Part shown: piece after piece, positions 33,100-44,204 of the stretch | Layout: each line of letters begins with the position of its first letter | How positions within the stretch are numbered: position 1 is the first letter of the stretch | NCBI GenBank assembly: GCA_037179385.1 | Contig: CM074179.1 | Coordinates: 74,885,719-74,949,718 of the forward strand | DNA length: 64,000 nt | DNA from: Holothuria scabra | Lineage: Eukaryota > Echinodermata > Holothuroidea > Aspidochirotida > Holothuriidae | Direction of reading: 5' to 3' | The notes under the pieces: model-generated | What the model was told of the DNA's origin: nothing | Databases searched by the model: none | What the model saw: only the letters and a program-made list of their open reading frames with translations | Translations under genes and position numbers: made by a program

Positions 33100-34670
33100 A
33101 ATATAAGGCAAATCAGATAAGTTACAATATTTCATACAATTTAGCAATTGACATTTACAGTTCTTTCAATCACTGAAATAGTTGTAACTTAACTTAGTGT
33201 ATTACATTCAATTGAGTAACTCTGTTAGTTAAGGTACAGTATATGTAGTGAACTGTTAACTGTACCGGTACTAAACCATAATCTTACAGCATGTTATTGG
33301 AAAAAACTTACAAATGTCTTAGATGGCCCCAAAGTACTGTACTGGACTGCAGTAGGCTACAGATATGAATAAGGGTGCAAGGGAGAAAATTAAAGTCACT
33401 GGGTCACTTTTTTACGCCCAGGGCTACATACCTCATTCAACATAGTAGCTTGATGAAGGGACACAGATCACTGGAGAGCATACTGTTCTGAATTTCCAGT
33501 TTTAATTTACTTACATGTTCAAGTTGTCAGTGACGAGCATTACAACATTGACCTACAGTCCTCTCCTTGGATTTATGGTGAATGCAAGTTAAAACTACAG
33601 TACAGTATATCAGAACATAATACATGGAAATGCTAACACACTAGTACTTTCAGACCTCAATCAAAAGCTTGTACTGAATATGCAATGTATAGGTACAATA
33701 TGCACACACAGCCTACAATGCATGCTGCATGGCAATCAATAATACGGGTGCCATGTACAAAATTGATCATTTATTTTAAAATTCATCAGGTGTTTTGCTA
33801 ACACAGGGTCATAGGTCTCGGAAGCATGTTTAAGTCCCAAGGATGCTTGAACAAATCTGTGCCGCAGCAAGACACACAAGCTCTGGCTATTTTGCTGTCA
33901 ACTTATGTTGCTCAAAATCTTCAAACCTCTTGGAACAATATTCAAAACTGCACCACTGGCCAAGGGTGAAATCTACCAGGCACCAGTGCCTGTTTGGCTC
34001 TCACTTCCTCTCCAACAGCACCTGTTAGATTAATGGTAGCAGTACTCTATGTGTATCCCTGGGCTACTGTATATTGAATTTACAGAGAATAATAGTACAG
34101 TACAGAGTACACTGCATGCCAAATCTTACAGGCCCTTGAGAAAAACAATGAGACCCTTCAACTTTTCCTCTTTACTTTTTCCAACGTTAAAGAAATATCA
34201 GGAGTCCTAGGAAGAGTTGTTTATTTTTTTATGTTTTTAAAGAATCAAGATTTAATTCAGATTTTTTTTTATTCAAATTATGATTTTTCAATTAATTAAA
34301 TAATATTTTATGTGTACCATTTAAGCAAAATGTCACATTGCAAAACAATAGAAACATCACTGCTGCATGTTTTGCCATAAATGCAAGTTGCAGACTTATG
34401 CAGTATGTATAATTTTATACTGCACTGTAGTCAGGCGCAGATTCAAGGAGGGTTTTTACAGTCCCAGCCCCACCTTTTTCATCACATCAACAATAAAACA
34501 TACCCGAAATAAGCAGTGAAACTCCCTCACACCCGTTTTCTCTTATGTGAGCCCCCCTTTTTGGAATGTCTGAATCTACACCTGGAAGTTATTATGAAAT
34601 TTATCTTGCATAAATAAGTGAGTTAATTGAATTGTTAATTGAAAGCCTACGCCATCAATTGGTACTTACC
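33100..34670. other. Presumed intron or upstream region, minus-strand gene
   Basis: No coding exon found. A donor-like CTAGTTTGAAG-GTAAGT on the minus strand at about 34667-34680 could end an untranslated first exon. Confidence 0.3.
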
Positions 34671-34779
34671 TTCAAACTAGAGAGACACTGTTGTACACCT
34701 GGTACGTACTCTGTAACTCTGTTTTACGCCTTACATTTCTGTTTTTGCCTGTAACTTCTTTTTTTTGTACAGGCCTAGG

Positions 34780-36180
34780 GGAGCCTACATCATGTCTGTT
34801 ATAGGCCTAGGCCTACTGTAGCCTATAGGCCCTATTTGTTTACTAGCCTGTTTTGTGTTTTTACATAGCCTACCAAATATTGAAATAATCAATCAATCAA
34901 TCAGTCAATACAATGGCATAGCCTATTTTGTAATAAATGAACGATTCCAAATTGGTGAAGTCTACCAACACATAGGCCTACACAGCCTACAGTAGGCTCT
35001 CTGCACATTCACAGTCTGGGCCTTGGCTAGGATAACTGTGTGACTTGCATAACGTTAGGCGCTACTACTTGTTTGTATGCCTTTTGAATAGGCTAGTTGT
35101 ACTAAAAGTATTAATGTTAACGTATAGGCCTAACTTAGTGTGTTAGCATATATAAGCGAACGCACTAACGTTTTAAGGCTAAGTTATAGGCCCCTAAATG
35201 CGTTTCATTTAGTCCACTAACTGACACGACGAATAAAAACAATAACACTCTTCATGTTCTAAACGCTTTTCTTACACTTATTTGAAAAGCTCTTCCCATT
35301 CTCGAGTTGATTTGTCTGGGAAATGCAGTATGAAAAACGTTGACAAAAGACTCTGCATCCAACAATTCAAGTGGCGGGTGATTCTCAATTTTCAATTCTC
35401 GTCGCAAGTTCTGACGTCACAATAATACCTGCCGCAGACCAGCCAGTCACATTGTAGAGGATAACAGCGTTATCCGGAAATGTATCAATTTTATCCTCCA
35501 AGGATGAAACGGTGGTTGCGTTTAAACGGAAACGTGCGAAATTCATCCCAAAAGGGATCATAATATTTTTATCAGGGATCCGGATCAAAAATTTGATCCG
35601 GCTCGATTAAGAGTGTACAAAACACTCCAGAAAGTAGGCTTAACGTTAAACCTAACGTTAGGCCTAAAGTTACCGTTACTTAGCCTAGCCTAGGCCTAGG
35701 CTTGAAATGGAATTCCACCACTGCCCAAAGCAACCGACGTTGGGCTTAACCTTGGATATCACAAAGAGTGCTACAAGAGGTTCTGTGATTCCCCAAAAGT
35801 AACTAGGAAGGAAAAGGCCCTTGCAAGATCTTTTGCGAATCAGGGTGAGCCACCAACTACAAATTACGATAATATATAAGTTAGGGCCTTGCAGTGATCG
35901 ACTCATGATTATCCCAGTAACGTTACTGCCTAGCCTATACTGCTTATAATTTATTCATTGACGGACCTAACCTAGCTATCCTAACTTAGTCCTAACGTTA
36001 GAAGTGTAACTTACTCAGTTACTCCTACATGCATAGTAACGTTGGCAGGGTATCCATATCTTGCCATGAACTTGAGTGAATCGCTGCATCCAGTCTTGGA
36101 ACATGATGTTATTAGGATACTTCTGCCTAACGTTGGGCCTAGGCCTAGGCCTAATGTTAGGCCTAGAGGCCTATTAAGGT
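34780..36180. repeat. TAGGCCTA / AACGTTA word-rich region
   Basis: The words TAGGCCTA, AGGCCTAG, AACGTTAG and CTAACGTT occur dozens of times without a fixed period (for example 34775-34835, 35635-35705, 36120-36180). They are palindromic and unusually dense here. A 67-codon minus-strand frame at 35385-35588 lies at the right end of the 7.9-kb element and is not called as a gene. Confidence 0.6.
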
Positions 36181-36355
36181 AACTTCAACAATCACTTTTT
36201 AAACAGCTGTACGCCTAATCACAGTATTATTATGAGTGAATTGCCTATACTGCATCCAAATGTTGAATCTTATTGCATCATATTATTCCTATAGGCTATC
36301 TGTCTGTATTTAGCCTTGTAGGCATTGTCAAAATTTCATTACTTTGAAAATTTAA

Positions 36356-36614
36356 GGGGCAGGAGCAGTCACCCCAACTTGAACTTGAAGCAGTTAGTAG
36401 ACTGTCCAGTTTCATGATTGGCTGTTGAGGGTCATGTGACAAAATTTTAACTCCTCAAATGTGAAATTTACTGGAAGTTGCAGCTTGGTTTACCTTTTAT
36501 ATGGTATATTGAAGTAATAAAATATTATGGAAGATTTTTTGAACAGAAATGAGACGAGAATTGTGATATTTAGCTGTTGCTTCTATATAAGTTTGGGGGG
36601 ACTGCTCTTGACCA
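36356..36614 (-). mobile_element. TTAA-flanked MITE, family 1 copy E
   Basis: The ends are GGGGCAGGAGCAGTCACCCC and GGGACTGCTCTTGACCA, with TTAA at 36352-36355 and 36615-36618. It is the reverse orientation relative to copy A. Confidence 0.88.
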
Positions 36615-36889
36615 TTAAGGCTGAAAATAACTTTTCAGATACATCCATCATTGTGGTGATTGATAGGATGCTATAACTTTGTTAAAACTGATATAAAGAT
36701 TAAAGTTAGTAGTTCCACAATTATAGCCATAGACTAGTATTTTAGTAGCTAGGCCTGTTAGGCCTACATCAGAATTTAGCAAGGAAAGCTAAATTACAAT
36801 TAAGTTGCCTGCTGCATAGTTTGAAAATTCCTTGAAAAGGAACTGAAATAACAGTTGTATTTATTTATTTTTAGCTATTATTCTTTCAG

Positions 36890-36999
36890 GTGCCTTTATT
36901 CCACTGATGAGAGGTCAGAAAAAATCATTTCTTGCTGCATTTTGTGATATGACAGAGGTGGAACAGACTGCCCCATATATTACGAGGAAAGTACCTTGA
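36890..36999 (+). CDS. Exon-like piece 1 (AFIPL...AFCD)
   Basis: After the acceptor TTATTCTTTCAG the phase-1 frame reads AFIPLMRGQKKSFLAAFCDM and ends at a TGA at 36997. The related piece at 38131 supports a shared origin. The family is unknown. Confidence 0.3.
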
Positions 37000-38130
37000 T
37001 CTGTAGTGAAGTCTGTGGATAGTGCACATGTTGACAAGGACTAAAGCATCCAGTCTTGGAATATGATGGCGTTGGGATGCCTGCCTATGTATTTACGGTA
37101 ACTCCCACTTTTGTTTTTATTTTATCTGAAACTGTAATCCCAGTATTGTTTTTGAATGATATATCTTGCACCCACATGTTGAATCTTGCTCTTAAGATGG
37201 CCCATCAACTTCTATGTGGGATGCTTCGAATTGATGAATTTTATATTTATTTTCCGGAATCCAAGAATTGTACTGCAGTGAGCTAAATGAGTACTCTTAG
37301 TAGCTAATCTATGGTGGTACATATTATATGATGATATTTCATGTAGTGCGAGAGAGATAGGATGAGGGAGGGAGAAATAGGTTTGTATTAGTAAAGAATT
37401 TGTGGCTGATTTCACATTTAAGGTTTAAAAAAAAAGTCGTTTGTGTTGCAAATTTCAGACTGACGAAATTGTTATAGATATTTTAGGATGAACTGGTCAG
37501 GGTAAAAATATACACTTGATTTCCTTCCTTTCTAAATTACACAATTTGATGGTTTGCAGGCTGTATAATACCCCATGCACAGAAATTTAATCCACGCCAA
37601 GAAACCCTAGCTACAGCTTGCAGAGTATGCAGAGGGGGTTTCAATTACAATCCTGCCCAAAGTACCGTGTAATTTTTTTCAATCTAAGCGAAATAAAAAC
37701 TCGATGAGGTGATAACAATAGACCTTCAACAGTGGGTTTGGAAACTTGATATAAACCTCACTTGAACAATAGAAAAGTGAGGTTAGAAAATCAACTTTTT
37801 TACCGTGATCAAAACTGCATGGCTCATTGTGAAGAGGGATAGACTGCTACCACTGCTCTAATAACAGGGAATAATTTAGTGCTCCAAATTAGCATAGCAA
37901 TTTTGAGCTTTTTGGGCTTCTCTTCCACAAAGTCATTAAAATCCCTAGTGCTGTGTGTACAAAATCTGCTATACAATTTTGTATTTGTGTAGCAATTTGT
38001 CCATTTTGTGTAGCAAATTGCGATGCAATACCAGATAAATTATTCCCTGTTAAATAACAAATAAAGTTTAAACACTCCTTAAAAATAATCTATCAGTTGA
38101 ATATATTCATTATAACAATTGTTTTCTCAG

Positions 38131-38300
38131 GTGCTTTCATTCCACTGAGCACTGAGAGGTCAGAGAACACCGATGTTGCATTTTGTGATCTTTCTGCAGG
38201 TTGCATTATCTGGACTGCCTCCATTCCATCTGACAAGGTCACTGTTGTAATGATGCCAGTTTTGAGACACTGCTCATGTTTGCTGGCCTCTATTTGTTAA
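38131..38300 (+). CDS. Exon-like piece 2 (AFIPL...AFCD)
   Basis: After the acceptor TTGTTTTCTCAG the phase-1 frame reads AFIPLSTERSENTDVAFCDL and stays open to a stop at 38298. A donor-like GCAG-GTTGCA at about 38197 could end it. It is a homologue of the piece at 36890. The family is unknown. Confidence 0.35.
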
Positions 38301-38880
38301 CTTAAAGTTGGAACTTAAAAGAAGTACTTTATCATCTCGAGCATTAAGATTAATTCTTCCAGTCAGAGTGACACCCAATCCTTCTTCCAGTTCTTTCTCT
38401 CAAAATACTGAAATCCCTGAGATGAGTCGCTTTTTGACAAACACCGGAACAGTTTGGACATAAGGAATGAGCGGCTTATCATGAAATTCTTAAGCATTTA
38501 AACATTTTACCAAGGTAGCACAACCTACATACTGTTAAGGGACAGCATTTGAAAAATTCATTCCACCTACAACTGTAGTCTCATCCGTGCAATTAATTTC
38601 ATATCTCTAAATTACAATGGAAACAAACTAAGTTGTTTTTGACCATAGTAAGTCTTATAACTCCAGAAACCACTGTCCAAAGACATATGTATATGCTTAC
38701 TTGAAAATATCTGCCAGACATTACACTACATGACCATGAAACAGAATTTTGAGAGGAAGGGATTGTTACAGGAGAGATTGTTTTTTAAAACAGGGAGCCT
38801 GCAGAGAAAGTATTTGTCCAAAACTTGAAAAGACCGACAGGACCGTGGCAATGAAAATATGTGAATAATTTGCTCTAAAG
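38301..38880. other. Non-coding stretch
   Basis: No gene or element recognised before the LINE fragment. Confidence 0.3.
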
Positions 38881-38884
38881 ATTT

Positions 38885-40330
38885 TGAAACCCATAGTCAA
38901 TAATTGTCCATCTATCCATTGCAGTTTGCGTACAGTCCAATTGCAGCACCGAAGACGCTTTTTATACAGTCTGGAAAACTTATGCTATCATCTTGAATGT
39001 ACAAAATTGGGTTCATCTTCTAGAATTATGTTTTTTGACCTTTCATCTGCTTTAAATACTATTCAACCCCATAGTTTAGCTTGTAATTGTTATTTAAAAT
39101 GAATGTTTGCCATGATTTTATCTTATGGATTTTTACTTATCTTACTAATATGTCCCAATATGTTAACATCCGTGCTTCCAGTAATGTATCAGATAGCATT
39201 ATTTCAAACACCGGGGCCCTTCAGGGAACGGTTTTAGCTCAATTCTTTTACCTTATATATACATCTGATGCAAAGTCAACCAATAGCAGTTGTGCACAGG
39301 TTAAACCTGCAGATGACACTGCTTAGCTGGGTTTGATTAAAAACTATGATGATACCGCTTATTTAGATCAGATTAATCATTTTACTAACCATTGTGAACC
39401 AAATTTTTAGAACTTAAAGGGCCAAGCCTCTCACCCCAAACTACACTTCTTGTATGGGGTAACAGAAACTCTCAATTGGCTCAGCTCTTTGATTGACTGC
39501 TAATTCAAACAATGCAAAATTATACCAAAGCTTATATTACACAGCATGAGCTGAAGTGAGAGGTTTCGATTCATTCAGCTTTTCTATACTCATCTTAAGC
39601 AATAAACTGGGATTGTGTTTGGATGAGGATGACTTTCCTACAATTGTGGGAGGGGCATAAGTAAAAGGGTTAGGAGAATTGGTACTGTTTGGGGTCAGAG
39701 AATTGGGCCTTTAATGTTTGCAAGACAAAAGAAATGGTAATTGATTTTCGTAAGTCCCATAATGTTCCACATGATTTATTATTAAGAGTAGTGTTGTGGG
39801 AAGGGTAGACAATTATAAATGTCTCGGGGTTATTTTAGATAGTCGTCTTTCCTGGCATGATCACATTGACATGTTGATTAAAAACTTAATTCAAGGATGT
39901 ACTGTTTTCGTGCAATGAACAGGTTTAATGTTCAAAGCAAAATTCTTGCCATGGTTTATAAATCTGTTATCTGTGTGGTTTGGCATTATAATTTGGTATT
40001 GTGGGGTGATAATGTTAGATAAGAAGATGAACAACATATTCATGCAATGATAAGGCAAGCAAGTCGTGTAATTGGTATTGGTTAACCATCCCTGGCCACA
40101 TTCTACAAATAGCTTCTTGGGGTCAAACTCGACAATATCCTGCAAAATGGTGATCACCCGCTACTTATATACTTTGAAAGGGCAGTGATATAATATACCT
40201 CAAAGTGGAAGGATGAGGCTGCCTTTGGCTAATACAAATAGACACCCCTCATCATTTATATCACAATTTATTAATCTCCACAATCTGAATTTTAAATGTT
40301 CTTAAAGCTTGCCTCTGGAGCCTTTTTGAC
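38885..40330 (+). pseudogene. Degraded LINE reverse transcriptase fragment
   Basis: RT words appear in shifting frames: FFDLSSALNTIQPH at about 39028, WIFTYLTNMSQYVNIRASSN at 39130, SNTGALQGTVLAQFFYLIYT at 39205, and ADDTA at 39309-39323 with the catalytic ADD intact. After a MITE at 39418-39710 the frame resumes with LNVCKTKEMVIDFRKSHN, then YKCLGVILDSRLSWHDHID, and MYCFRAMNRFNVQSKILAMV. Many stops and shifts. It belongs to a different LINE family from the copy at 23.4 kb, probably CR1/L2-like. Confidence 0.85.
39418..39710 (+). mobile_element. TTAA-flanked MITE, family 2 copy A, inside LINE
   Basis: The ends AGGGCCAAGCCTCTCACCCC and GGGGTCAGAGAATTGGGCCT are inverted partners. TTAA is at 39414-39417 and 39711-39714. 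Removing the element plus one TTAA joins the LINE frame across L-E-L-N-V-C-K, so the empty site can be read. Non-coding. Confidence 0.92.
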
Positions 40331-42200
40331 CCTTTAAACCCTTTGATTGTGCGTTTTTACCTGTTTCTTACTTTGCAATTTGTACTTGTGCAATGTTGTC
40401 TGTTTTATACGTTTATTCCATTTTTATGTTTTTGGTTTTTATGCGAGCACTCAATTAGCCCAGTGAGGTTCAGTGAAGTTGATCTTATATTGTATTATCT
40501 AAAGACTGTTTGAAGATAAAACCATAAGAGACTTGGTAAACTTAAGCAAAACCTTTCAGATCCACAACATGTATAAAACAAAAGTATGGCAAGTCAATCT
40601 AGCTATGATGTGGACATGTTACCAGTGCACTTGTTAGGCTTTATCAAGACTTACAGCCACACCTGCAGCAGAGAGGGCTATGGATGGATCACCAGGACCG
40701 ATGTTCAGCCTCCAAGTGCATGAGGCTCTGACATACATCATTGACCACTGTGTGTTTGTGAGATGAGGTAATTTCGTCATTCGAAGAGAAAACAAATTGC
40801 TGCCTTCTCTTGTCATAAAAATTCAAATCGTATGAAACTAGCTGTTAGTGCAATACTCTGACCACAGAAAACCTATTTTTTGGTAAAAGTGTATATCTCA
40901 GTTGGATGGCACACCAGACATGTTGTCATCTTACTACAGAAGCAGGCCTATACAGATGGCTCTCTGCTACAAAGAAATATATAATTGAATGTTCAATTGA
41001 TCCACTCTACCCTGGTGATCCACTGTGCCCCACTCACCCCTGAGTCTTATGTTGAAGTGAAATGAAACATCTGGGGTATCCGCTTCAATCCGGAAGTAGT
41101 ATCAAATTAAGTGAATAGGGAGTGTGATCCAGTGTGCACTGTGTAACTTTTAGTAGGGCACAGTGGATATCACTCTTTTTAATTAACCAATAACTACAAA
41201 ATAAAAGAATACTTTTCATACAAAGAGAAGTTTTGCTAATGTTTGGTACACATACACTACATCTATCAAATGTAAAGTAAGAATGATATGTGCATGTCCA
41301 TTAAAGGGGTTTGCCTAATTCGAAAAAATCTGATCAACTGTGCCCCACTCTCTCTTATAAATTATTTCTACTCTTTATATTTTTTTTTTAGTAAGTGGAT
41401 TTAAATAAGCTGGTTGATGCAAACCATAAAGAATTTTTTCATGTCATTGTTTTGACGTTGATGAGTTGAGTCAGAGATTCCTACCAATTATTCCCGCTAA
41501 GGGTTTGATGTTCCCAGGGTCTAACTCTAACTCCATAAGCTAGCCAAGCTTAAGCCATACATCAAACCCTGGGAATATTGAAGGTTGGACACATAGACAT
41601 TTCTTGGAACCAGAAGTACAGCCAAGGGGCTGGTAGAAGTTCTGGGAGTTGAACCCCCTATGATCCACACTTGAAAAGCAAAAAGGCAAAAAAGTGATGC
41701 GTGTAGACTTATTAAATTTGAGGCACAAATATTGTACCATTTCGCATCTGGAGACCTAAATACTATTTGTTCCTCCAGAGAGGAGAGGAACACCCCTCCC
41801 CATACACCCCCTTGTTACACTTCAAAACTTCCGGAACATATGGCATTGGCTCACACCTGCTGGGAACATGTCTAAACCTGGGAATCATCTTGAAATCATC
41901 GCCAAATATTAATATGAAGACGGGGAACATCGAACCAGCTGCCTGGTAACATTGAATTCCGAGGACATCGGGAAGACTCATAAGAAGGGGGGGGGGTCAA
42001 AATTTATTGAATGTGGATCCATTCGGCGATGATATAAGTCTCACTTATAAAAGAAATCATTATGATGGCCGACATATAGGTTTCACTCATAAAAGAAATC
42101 ATTGTTAAAGCCGGGACAGGTTCCTTCAAATACGAGAAGGGCACTTGTGCCACAGTGAGTATGTAATAAAACAGCACAAATTCTCAACTATTAATAGTAT
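40331..42200. other. Non-coding stretch with one inverted repeat
   Basis: No gene supported. GTGATCCACTGTGCCCC near 41017 and GGGCACAGTGGATATCAC near 41156 form a weak inverted repeat about 150 bp across. GATCAACTGTGCCCCACTC near 41331 is a further copy of that end. This may be a small MITE. Confidence 0.35.
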
Positions 42201-42609
42201 GACACATGATTTTCAACGGCCCACAAATTTCCAACGTACCGGATTCGTGCGTGTGGATCGATGGTTCCTGATGCAGAAGGGTCTGTACTATAACCCTAAT
42301 GTGTTTTGGGGTTGTGCCAGATTGTGTTGCACGAAAGTCAATTTTTAGGCCTTATATTCCCCTTTGGCCCACGGCCTATGTGTACTTCCTACACATTTGT
42401 TGATTGGTGGACTTGTAACACAATGTTGTGTAAATTCTACACAACATTTTTTAGAGTGTACCTTCATCTGTTTCATACAGCTCAAATTCTGTTTCTTTAG
42501 TTTTCAGTTGGTGGTATATCAAATTCTGTGGCGTAAATAGGATTTTCCTATTTTTCGTGGGACTGTGGTGGCTGGGTACATTTGCAGGGGACTGGAGCTT
42601 ACTATCTAC

Positions 42610-43245
42610 GTGTAACGTCATCATCGGTTGACGCGGAGCGTACAAAGAAAATTTGCATTTTAACTGCTCCCAGAAAGCTGGAAATGGCATTTGTCAGGTT
42701 TTATTGTCTTTCGTTCTAGTGAGAAATTTTTTTCTCAGATTCAAACACGCTTTTGAGATACTGATCAGCTCAGTTCATCACTCGACTGATCTATGGATCC
42801 TAGGGTTGCAAATTCGAAATCCTGCCTTAAGTTCGGAGCAGCTGTTAAATTGCACGAGTGAGTGTTTTTATAGGCGTAGGGAAGAATTTCAGTTTGGGGG
42901 CAGACGATTTTTTGCCCGAAAATGTAATTCTGACAAGAGGGTCGCCACCACCGGTTGGCGCGGAGCGTATAGAAAATTTGAAAATTGGTACTTCTCAGAT
43001 AGTCGAAAATGACATTTCCCGCACTTACAAAGGAGATCTAAGCAGTGGTTTTTTTAAAGTTTTCAATTGCAGACAAACGTTCACTTTAAACTAAAATTCC
43101 GCCAGAAAGACTAAGCTGAGCACCACCATTGGTTGGGGTGAAGCGTAAAGAAAATTTTTAAATATTGGATCCCTCAGAGAGTCGCAAATGGCATTTCCCA
43201 AGCTTATAAAGGGATCTAGGCAGTCGCTTTTGAGTTTTTTAACGA
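42610..43245 (+). repeat. Subterminal repeats of the large hAT
   Basis: Three units share GGTTG.CGCGGAGCGTA, GAAAATTTGAAAATTGG, CTCAGATAGTCG.AAATG and GCATTTCCC words, starting at about 42621, 42950 and 43128. The same block lies 46 bp inside the left hAT end at 27172, and on the minus strand near 840-930. Open frames here are due to the repeat. Confidence 0.75.
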
Positions 43246-44196
43246 CCTTTTCCTACTTTCCCAGATATTTTTCCTGAAATAAAGAAGTTTCATTCGATTT
43301 TTCTAATATCACATTTCCTTTACTATATCACTTCCCCACTGCTTAACGGTAATTTTATTTTGAACATTGCATGTACTAATTATTCCAGCTAGCCAGGAAA
43401 ATGTAATCGGTCCTTTGACGGCCCATGGTCGGGAAAAATGTCTCGGTCTACGGTTCGCTGACGGGCGTGAGGATGATTGGCAAAAAGCTCCACCCGCCAT
43501 GCAGTTTTCGCTTTGTCAAGCCAGCGGACCTCCGATGGCTCTCCGTCAGTCAAATGGTCGCCGATAGACAGCCTGCTTACAGAGTTTGATGCATCAATAT
43601 ACTGTGGGCCTATGTGACATTTGGTTAATTAGTTTCGGCGAGCGATCGATCAACTATCGATTTTGGGTGATTGTAGTGCTATAGGCTATTACATTGTTCA
43701 CGCTTACCTCACTGGTTGACATTGGTTGCCATAGAACATGCGCAAGAACACATGGGTGTATGTCAAGTGTTGCGCGTGTTAACGCTTGCGGGGTTGCTCA
43801 CAGAGAATAGACAAAATGGAACCTACCTTCCATTTTAACGACAGTGTAAACGCGCCCTCTGAACAATATAGCATAGAGTTGAGTGAGCGAGCCTTACTCA
43901 CTCTTTTGACGTCCAGCCGCGATGGCATTTGTTTGTAAACACTAATTGAGTATATTGAATTAATGCTGGCGTTCAGCGTGCGTGCACCGTTGGACATCAA
44001 CAGAAATGCGGAACAAACCCTGGAATATGTTAACTAATTGTAAGTATAACCCTTGACGTGCATAGGGCCAGCCTAGGCCAAACAAAGGAACGTACCTTTT
44101 ATAGCCTTAATTTATTTATCGTCATTCATTTTTTTGCGGGCATGAACAGGGGGGAGGGTGCATTGCCCCCTTGTCCCCTCCCCGTCTACGCCAGTG
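43246..44196. other. Right part of the hAT shell, non-coding
   Basis: No transposase motif. The right hAT end, with GGGGGGAGGGTGCATTGCCC and CCCCGTCTACGCCAGTG, occupies 44150-44196. Confidence 0.5.
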
Positions 44197-44204
44197 GTGA
44201 AAGC
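44197..44204 (+). other. Right 8-bp target duplication of large hAT
   Basis: GTGAAAGC follows the right hAT terminus and equals 27118-27125. Confidence 0.8.

Larger units (their letters stand above)
27737..35615. mobile_element. 7.9-kb transposon with CACTC ends and TA duplication
   Basis: The left end, CACTCTTAATTGAGCCGG then ATCAAATTTGATCCGG, is mirrored at the right by CCGGATCAAAAATTTGATCC, then GGCTCGATTAAGAGTG. That is about 35 bp with one mismatch and a 2-bp indel. TA flanks both ends (27735-27736 and 35616-35617). Inside the left end is a decaying array of ~99-bp subterminal repeats, as in CACTA/EnSpm elements; a Tc1-like TA element is the alternative. Exon-like pieces on the minus strand suggest it carries a spliced gene. 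Confidence 0.75.
36071..38190 (+). repeat. Diverged tandem duplication with exon-like pieces
   Basis: Three landmarks occur twice in order: GCATCCAGTCTTGGAA at 36088 and 37048; a CATGTTGAATCTT-like word at about 36260 and 37174; and TTTCAGGTGCCTTTATTCCA at 36885 against CTCAGGTGCTTTCATTCCAC at 38127. Spacings are about 0.96, 0.92 and 1.24 kb. The third landmark looks like an acceptor plus exon start, and both copies encode AFIPL...AFCD. Confidence 0.55.
27215..42458. mobile_element. ~15-kb element with long diverged inverted ends
   Basis: The left end (27215-27400) and right end (42200-42458) are inverted relatives. Both have, reading inward, CACT-, TGTTGTGTAGAwTTT-, TAGGCCGTGGGCC, CTTTCGT.CAACA, ATC.GGCACAAC and ATTGATCCACAC-like words. 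The right terminus read inward is CACTCTAAAAAATG, of the CACTA/EnSpm type. Similarity extends about 200 bp with indels. No clear target duplication was seen, and no transposase or polymerase of Polinton type. Later insertions (7.9-kb element, LINE, MITEs) make up much of its length. Confidence 0.6.
27126..44196 (+). mobile_element. hAT element split by nested insertions
   Basis: The left end is CAGTGGCGTAGCCCCC. The right end is CCCCGTCTACGCCAGTG, its inverted partner (CAGTGGCGTAG against CACTGGCGTAG). Exact 8-bp duplications flank both, as hAT makes. The hAT sequence itself is only 27126-27214 and 42459-44196, about 1.8 kb. Both pieces share the AGAAAATTTGAAAATTGGTA repeat. Everything between is a later insertion. 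No transposase is seen, so it was mobilised in trans. Confidence 0.75.

Noticed and set aside
41017..41175. Small MITE with GTGATCCACTGTGCCC inverted ends
   Set aside because: The inverted repeat is short and gapped, and no target duplication could be read.
27215..42458. Polinton/Maverick element, suggested by size and long inverted ends
   Set aside because: No DNA polymerase B, integrase, ATPase or capsid-like protein is visible in any frame, and the termini start CACT rather than AG.
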